Below are positions 1 through 5,805 of a DNA stretch of 5,805 nucleotides, one piece after another (positions within the stretch are counted from its first letter, which is position 1; each line of letters begins with the position of its first letter). This DNA comes from Geopsychrobacter sp. Lineage in GTDB: Bacteria > Desulfobacterota > Desulfuromonadia > Desulfuromonadales > Geopsychrobacteraceae. The DNA lies in contig JAKIUS010000118.1 of assembly GCA_021647445.1 (NCBI GenBank), forward strand, positions 1 to 5,805, written 5' to 3'. Made by a program: the position numbers and the translations under genes. The notes under the pieces are model-generated. The model saw only the letters and a program-made list of their open reading frames with translations. It made no database searches and was not told the origin of the DNA.

Positions 1-378
<378 letters not shown>

Positions 379-422
379 TTAGCCTGAAGTCCTCGCGAAT
401 ACGCCAACAACCATCCCGCCAG

Positions 423-479
423 GTTCAGCCCGAAAGAGGTGATGTTACACAAAAAAGCGCCCCGAGGAAAGGGCTGAAC
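423..479 (-). repeat. 9-bp inverted repeat overlapping the pyrG leader hairpin
   Basis: GTTCAGCCC at 423-431 and GGGCTGAAC at 471-479 are perfect 9-bp inverted copies. The 471-479 arm contains the 5' half of the terminator-like stem (471-475). In the minus-strand transcript it can therefore pair either with the G-rich terminator arm nearby or with the longer complementary stretch further downstream, but not with both. This is the geometry of a terminator/antiterminator pair. However, the downstream partner is transcribed only after the U-tract, so it could instead stabilise or process the RNA. The repeat is seen directly; its regulatory role is inferred. Confidence 0.5.
451..475 (-). terminator. 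Terminator-like hairpin with U-tract in the pyrG leader (possible attenuator)
   Basis: Read on the minus strand, a C/U-rich arm (AGCCCUUUCCUC, 475-464) is followed by a G-rich arm (GGGGCGCU, 463-456) running into six U residues (456-451). The stem can form as GCCC with GGGC, or as AGC/GCU plus CC/GG with one bulged C. It is short, so its strength is uncertain. It sits 72 bp after the kdsB stop and about 110 nt before the pyrG start. It could end kdsB transcripts, or act as an attenuator controlling read-through into pyrG. On the plus strand it would lack a U-tract, so it belongs to the minus strand. Confidence 0.5.
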
Positions 480-547
480 GACTAAATTTCAGTCTGATTT
501 TTTCGTCGCGCTAAAGAATGCCTTCGAGTGGAGTTTCAAATCCCAAG

Positions 548-2856
<2,309 letters not shown>

Positions 2857-2868
2857 AATTAAAACTTC

Positions 2869-2907
2869 AAAAACCCCAGATTCCCTTGTGCCTCTGGGGT
2901 TTTTTTT
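2869..2907 (+). terminator. Intrinsic terminator of purB
   Basis: A strong hairpin starts 13 nt after the purB stop. Arm AAAAACCCCAGA (2869-2880) pairs perfectly with TCTGGGGTTTTT (2893-2904) around a 12-nt loop, and the T-run continues through 2907. The A-run on the 5' side gives partial bidirectionality, but there is no minus-strand gene arriving here. It separates purB from the downstream kinase gene. Confidence 0.92.
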
Positions 2908-2922
2908 CTTCTGTTTGCAGCC

Positions 2923-3056
2923 ATGAAGATTCATATCTGTTAAACTCTCGTGAGAGATCCAGAAAATAATTAGCTACCGCTAACAACAAGCCAAAAATGA
3001 GCATCGGAAGAACAGAACGGATTAAGCCGTAGAATCTGTACTGAATAAAATTTTAT
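2923..3056. repeat. Cluster of four short dyads upstream of the sensor kinase gene
   Basis: The 174-bp space between the purB terminator and the kinase gene contains four small dyads: ATGAA-GA-TTCAT (2923-2934), CTCTC-GT-GAGAG (2945-2956), TTAGC-TACC-GCTAA (2970-2983) and the perfect 12-bp palindrome ATAAAATTTTAT (3045-3056). Any of these could be an operator half-site pair. None matches a site I recognise, and short dyads arise by chance in AT-rich DNA. No coding region or RNA gene is evident in this stretch. Confidence 0.35.
3022..3051 (+). promoter_or_regulatory. Candidate promoter of the sensor kinase gene
   Basis: TTAAGC (3022-3027), then an 18-nt spacer, then TAAAAT (3046-3051), which matches the -10 consensus at 5 of 6 positions. 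Transcription would begin near 3058, leaving a short leader before the start codon. The -35 is weak (3 of 6), and the -10 lies inside the palindrome at 3045-3056, so a repressor bound there would block it. An alternative further upstream is TTAAAC at 2940 with AATAAT at 2965, at a 19-nt spacing. The choice is uncertain. Confidence 0.35.
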
Positions 3057-3081
3057 CAATCCTGCTGCAATTTATTCACTG

Positions 3082-4365
3082 ATGAGAAACCCGATGACAC
3101 TGCTGCGCCAGAGATTCAACCCCCTCATTATCCTGCTGACAGGACTGCTGCTCGTGCTCTGTCTCAGCAGTTCCGCCCTGGCGGATCATACCAACAAAGC
3201 ACCACGCCACATCCTATTGCTCAACTCCTATCATCAATCCATGACCTGGGTGAGCAAGATCGTCCAGGCAGTCAACGACGAGCTTCAACCGGACCGTAAC
3301 AATCTGGTGGTGCACATCGAGAACATGGACACCAAACGTTTCCATGATCCGGAATATTTGCAATCCCTTTACCGTTATTACCAACAGAAATATCGTCAAA
3401 CAAAATTCGAGCTGATCCTCTCCTCGGACAACAACGCCTTCGATTTTCTGCGTCAGCATCGGGATGAACTCTTTCCCGGCGTTCCGGTCGCCTTTTGCGG
3501 CGTCAATTTTTTCAAACAGGAACAACTCACAGGACACACTAATTTCACCGGCGTCGAAGAGGTCTTTGACGCTGCAGCCACCCTGCGCACCGCCCTGAAG
3601 AATCATCCTGAGACCCGTGAAGTGCTGATCATCAATGACTATCTGAAAACCGGCCGGGCTTGGGAGAAGACAATCCGGCAGCAATTAGCCCCCTTCGCCC
3701 AGAGGGTTAAGCTTAATTACGTCAACAATCTCAGCTTAACCGAACTCGAACAACAGATTGCCTGCCTGCCCGCCGACAGCATTCTGCTGCTCGGCGTCTA
3801 TTTTTCGGACCGTGAAGGTCGCTATCTTACCTACGAGAGGGTCGGCGCGATGTTGGCCAGGTTCAGCAAGGTGCCGGTCTATTGCCTGCTCGAATTTAAC
3901 ATCGGCACCGGAGTGGTCGGCGGTAACGTCATCAGTGGTTACTATCAGGGCAGAACCATGGCCAAACTGGGAAAACGCATTCTACAAGGCGAGACCGCTG
4001 GCCAGATACCGGTCCTGCATAAGGGAGCCAACCGCAACATTTTCGACTTCAAACAGCTACAACGCTTCAATATCAACCCGGCCCAACTCCCCAGCGATCA
4101 CATCATCATCAATCAACCCTATTCGATTTATCAAGAATACCTTGGGATTATCTGGGTGACCATCGGGTTTATAAGCTTGTTACTACTGACGATTATCGCC
4201 CTTCTGCTCAGCAACACCCGGCGGCGCAAGGCGGAATTTAAGCTTAGCAACAGTGAACAGAAACTGCGCGGACTCTTCGATCAGGCCTTTGAAATGATGG
4301 GATTACTCGCCCCGGACGGCATTCTGCTCGATGCCAATCAATCAGCACTTGAGCTTATCGGCTAA
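3082..4365 (+). CDS. Membrane sensor with periplasmic substrate-binding-like domain; N-terminal part of an interrupted histidine kinase
   Basis: As translated, this is a 427-aa protein. A signal peptide (basic RQR, hydrophobic core, SSALA cleaved before Asp35) is followed by a periplasmic domain (about residues 40-340) that starts RHILLLNSYHQSMTW. It resembles the ABC transporter substrate-binding-like fold used as an input module in bacterial sensors. A transmembrane helix spans 353-376, followed by a positive NTRRRK stop-transfer and the first half of a PAS domain (about 387-427). TAA at 4363-4365 then ends the frame in mid-PAS, right after ALELIG. The same frame continues past the stop with the rest of the PAS and a kinase, so this is best read as the 5' part of one broken gene. 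Alone it can bind a ligand but has no output. No good Shine-Dalgarno precedes ATG 3082. ATG 3094 (residue 5, weak GAG at 7 nt) is an alternative start and keeps the signal peptide. The ligand is unknown. Confidence 0.8.
   Translation: MRNPMTLLRQRFNPLIILLTGLLLVLCLSSSALADHTNKAPRHILLLNSYHQSMTWVSKIVQAVNDELQPDRNNLVVHIENMDTKRFHDPEYLQSLYRYYQQKYRQTKFELILSSDNNAFDFLRQHRDELFPGVPVAFCGVNFFKQEQLTGHTNFTGVEEVFDAAATLRTALKNHPETREVLIINDYLKTGRAWEKTIRQQLAPFAQRVKLNYVNNLSLTELEQQIACLPADSILLLGVYFSDREGRYLTYERVGAMLARFSKVPVYCLLEFNIGTGVVGGNVISGYYQGRTMAKLGKRILQGETAGQIPVLHKGANRNIFDFKQLQRFNINPAQLPSDHIIINQPYSIYQEYLGIIWVTIGFISLLLLTIIALLLSNTRRRKAEFKLSNSEQKLRGLFDQAFEMMGLLAPDGILLDANQSALELIG
4363..4365 (+). other. In-frame TAA interrupting the sensor kinase gene
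   Basis: The reading frame is identical on both sides (LDANQSALELIG, stop, NKEAVIGKPFW), so no frameshift is involved and a single base substitution accounts for it. PAS domains very often have Gly-Tyr at this spot, so a TAT or TAC codon changed at its third base is the simplest origin. TAA followed by A is normally an efficient stop, and UAA is not the codon used for selenocysteine or pyrrolysine. Confidence 0.9.
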
Positions 4366-4428
4366 AACAAAGAGGCTGTTATCGGCAAACCGTTCTGGGA
4401 CACGGGTTGGTGGCCCGCACAACCTGAA

Positions 4429-5805
4429 ATGCAACAGCAGATCCATGAGGCGATCTCAAGAGCAGCCAAGGGCGAAACCGTCCGTTTTGAGACAACCCAC
4501 CACTCGACAAACGGTCATCTGCGCGCCATAGATTTTTCACTACGCCCCTTACGTAACGCCAAAAATGAGATCATCTACCTGATCCCCGAGGGTCGCGATA
4601 TCAGCGATCGCAAGAGGATGGAACGCGCATTAAGTCGTAGCAAAGAAAGATTGTCAACCGCCTTGCGGGCTGCCAATGACGGCTTGTGGGACTGGTTGAT
4701 CGAAACCGATGATAGTTATTTCAACCCGACCTATTACACTATGGCCGGATACGAACCGGATGAATTCCCTGCAGCAATCGATGAGTTCATTAAACGAATA
4801 CACCCTGACGACAGAGAACGAGTTAAGAACGATATCAACGCCCACATCGCAGGCGATAGCTCCCAATATCGCTCGGAGTTCCGCTTCAAACACAAAAATG
4901 GTGACTGGATGTGGATTCTGTCTCGCGGTGAAATCATTGAACGTAACAAGAACGGTACTCCGCGTCGCATGATCGGCATACACAGCGACATCACCTCAAT
5001 AAAAGAGAATGAATATCAACTTGCCAAGGCCCAGAGCTATATCCGAAATATTCTCGATTCGATGCCATCGATGCTCATCAGTGTCGATCCCGATGGTCGC
5101 ATCACTCAGTGGAATCTGGAAGCCGAAAAGAATACCGGTACCAGTGCAGTTGACGCCAAAGGAAAATTGCTTATCGATGTTCTGCCTCAATTAAAAAACC
5201 AGATGGAACAGGTCAAGATCGCGCTCAAGGATCGCCGCCCCCATCGCCAGACCAAGGTTGTCGGCGACGGGGAGAATCAGGCCCATTACAGCGACATCAC
5301 AATCTATCCATTGATTGCCAACGGTATCGATGGCGCGGTCATCCGCGTCGATGATGTTACGGAACGGGTCTATCTTGAAGAGATGATGATTCAATCGGAA
5401 AAAATGCTCTCGGTTGGTGGCCTTGCCGCAGGCATGGCGCATGAAATCAACAACCCCCTGGCGGGCATACTTCAGGCATCCCAAGTGCTCCTCAATCGTC
5501 TACGCAAGGATCTGCCCAAAACCCGGAAGATCGCTCAGGAGGTCGGTATTGAACCTGAGAAAATCCGCGCATACCATGAACGTTTGAATTTTGAACCGAT
5601 GCTAAACTCAATCCATGAATCAGGCAATCGCGCTGCGCGAATCGTTGAAAATATTCTTAATTTCAGTCGCAAGAGCGATGCGCTGATGCACCCGGAGAAC
5701 TTGCCACGCCTTCTCGATAAGACCCTGGAACTGGCCGCCAATGACTTCGATCTCAAGAGCAGATACGACTTTCGCAAGATCGAGGTCGTCCGCATCTACG
5801 CCAAC
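4429..5805 (+). CDS. PAS-PAS-PAS-HisKA sensor kinase portion, detached by a stop codon and cut by the window edge
   Basis: This is the continuation of the gene starting at 3082; the frame is open from 4366 to the window end. ATG 4429 is only the first in-frame start after the stop and has no Shine-Dalgarno. Numbering below assumes read-through from 3082. PAS1 resumes at residue 429 and ends with RDISDRKRM (about 512). PAS2 (about 520-645) has DGLWDWLIETD, HPDDRERV and the C-terminal IGIHSDITSIKE, typical of the PAS_3 type. PAS3 (about 654-765) runs from NILDSMPSML to DDVTERV. The HisKA domain follows, with the phospho-acceptor His787 in GMAHEINNPLAG and an X-box RAARIVENILNFSR. The ATPase domain must lie beyond the window. 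About 25 residues are inserted between the two HisKA helices. The kinase would autophosphorylate and pass phosphate to a response regulator that is not visible here. Without membrane attachment it is probably not made, or not regulated, unless translation restarts. Confidence 0.75.
   Translation, partial: MQQQIHEAISRAAKGETVRFETTHHSTNGHLRAIDFSLRPLRNAKNEIIYLIPEGRDISDRKRMERALSRSKERLSTALRAANDGLWDWLIETDDSYFNPTYYTMAGYEPDEFPAAIDEFIKRIHPDDRERVKNDINAHIAGDSSQYRSEFRFKHKNGDWMWILSRGEIIERNKNGTPRRMIGIHSDITSIKENEYQLAKAQSYIRNILDSMPSMLISVDPDGRITQWNLEAEKNTGTSAVDAKGKLLIDVLPQLKNQMEQVKIALKDRRPHRQTKVVGDGENQAHYSDITIYPLIANGIDGAVIRVDDVTERVYLEEMMIQSEKMLSVGGLAAGMAHEINNPLAGILQASQVLLNRLRKDLPKTRKIAQEVGIEPEKIRAYHERLNFEPMLNSIHESGNRAARIVENILNFSRKSDALMHPENLPRLLDKTLELAANDFDLKSRYDFRKIEVVRIYAN

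Noticed and set aside
480..547. Bacillus-type pyrG control by repeated G addition at the transcript start
   Set aside because: That mechanism needs a start such as GGGC just after a promoter. On the minus strand the only GGG here is right beside the kdsB stop. A TTGAAA at 539-534 has only a poor -10 (TTTAGC) and is followed by no G-run.
3214..3684. Minus-strand open frame of 156 codons inside the kinase sensor region
   Set aside because: The plus strand codes for a coherent signal peptide and binding domain here. The antisense frame has no family motifs and is probably a codon-usage shadow.
4363..4365. Recoding of the stop as selenocysteine or pyrrolysine, or a programmed frameshift
   Set aside because: The codon is UAA, not UGA or UAG, and the frame is the same before and after, so neither mechanism fits.
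4654..5795. Several minus-strand and out-of-frame short open frames
   Set aside because: All overlap the clear PAS and HisKA coding frame on the plus strand and show no motifs of their own.

Overview
The window reads as ordinary chromosomal DNA from a Gram-negative bacterium. CMP-Kdo synthetase (KdsB) points to a Kdo-containing lipopolysaccharide. The minus-strand order kdsB then pyrG, together with a sensor kinase that has a periplasmic ABC-type substrate-binding domain, resembles gene neighbourhoods I know from Desulfuromonadales (Geobacter, Pelobacter and Desulfuromonas relatives). That placement is an inference from gene order and protein style, not a database result.

Layout. At the left edge, on the minus strand, lies the first 114 codons of pyrG (CTP synthase; the rest is outside the window). 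It is preceded by a 205-bp gap holding a hairpin plus U-tract and a 9-bp inverted repeat that could compete with it. Upstream of that gap, also on the minus strand, is complete kdsB. A 191-bp divergent intergenic region with short direct repeats and promoter-like elements separates kdsB from plus-strand purB (adenylosuccinate lyase, 451 aa), which ends at a strong intrinsic terminator. A 174-bp region with four small dyads leads into a large plus-strand membrane sensor histidine kinase gene. This gene encodes a signal peptide, a periplasmic substrate-binding-like domain, a transmembrane helix, three PAS domains and a HisKA domain. The right window edge cuts it before the ATPase domain.

How the genes relate. 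PyrG makes CTP, and KdsB uses CTP to activate Kdo for lipid A/core assembly, so the minus-strand pair links nucleotide supply to envelope synthesis. PurB serves purine synthesis and is probably a separate unit with its own promoter and terminator. The sensor kinase is a separate signalling gene.

The most notable observation is an in-frame TAA in the middle of the first PAS domain of the kinase. The same frame stays open for 480 codons beyond it, to the window edge, with well-preserved PAS and HisKA motifs. It looks like a recent nonsense substitution (or a base-call error) splitting one gene into a membrane sensor stub and an orphaned kinase half. The second most interesting item is the possible attenuator in the pyrG leader. 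I see no mobile element, CRISPR array, RNA gene or clearly new multi-gene system.
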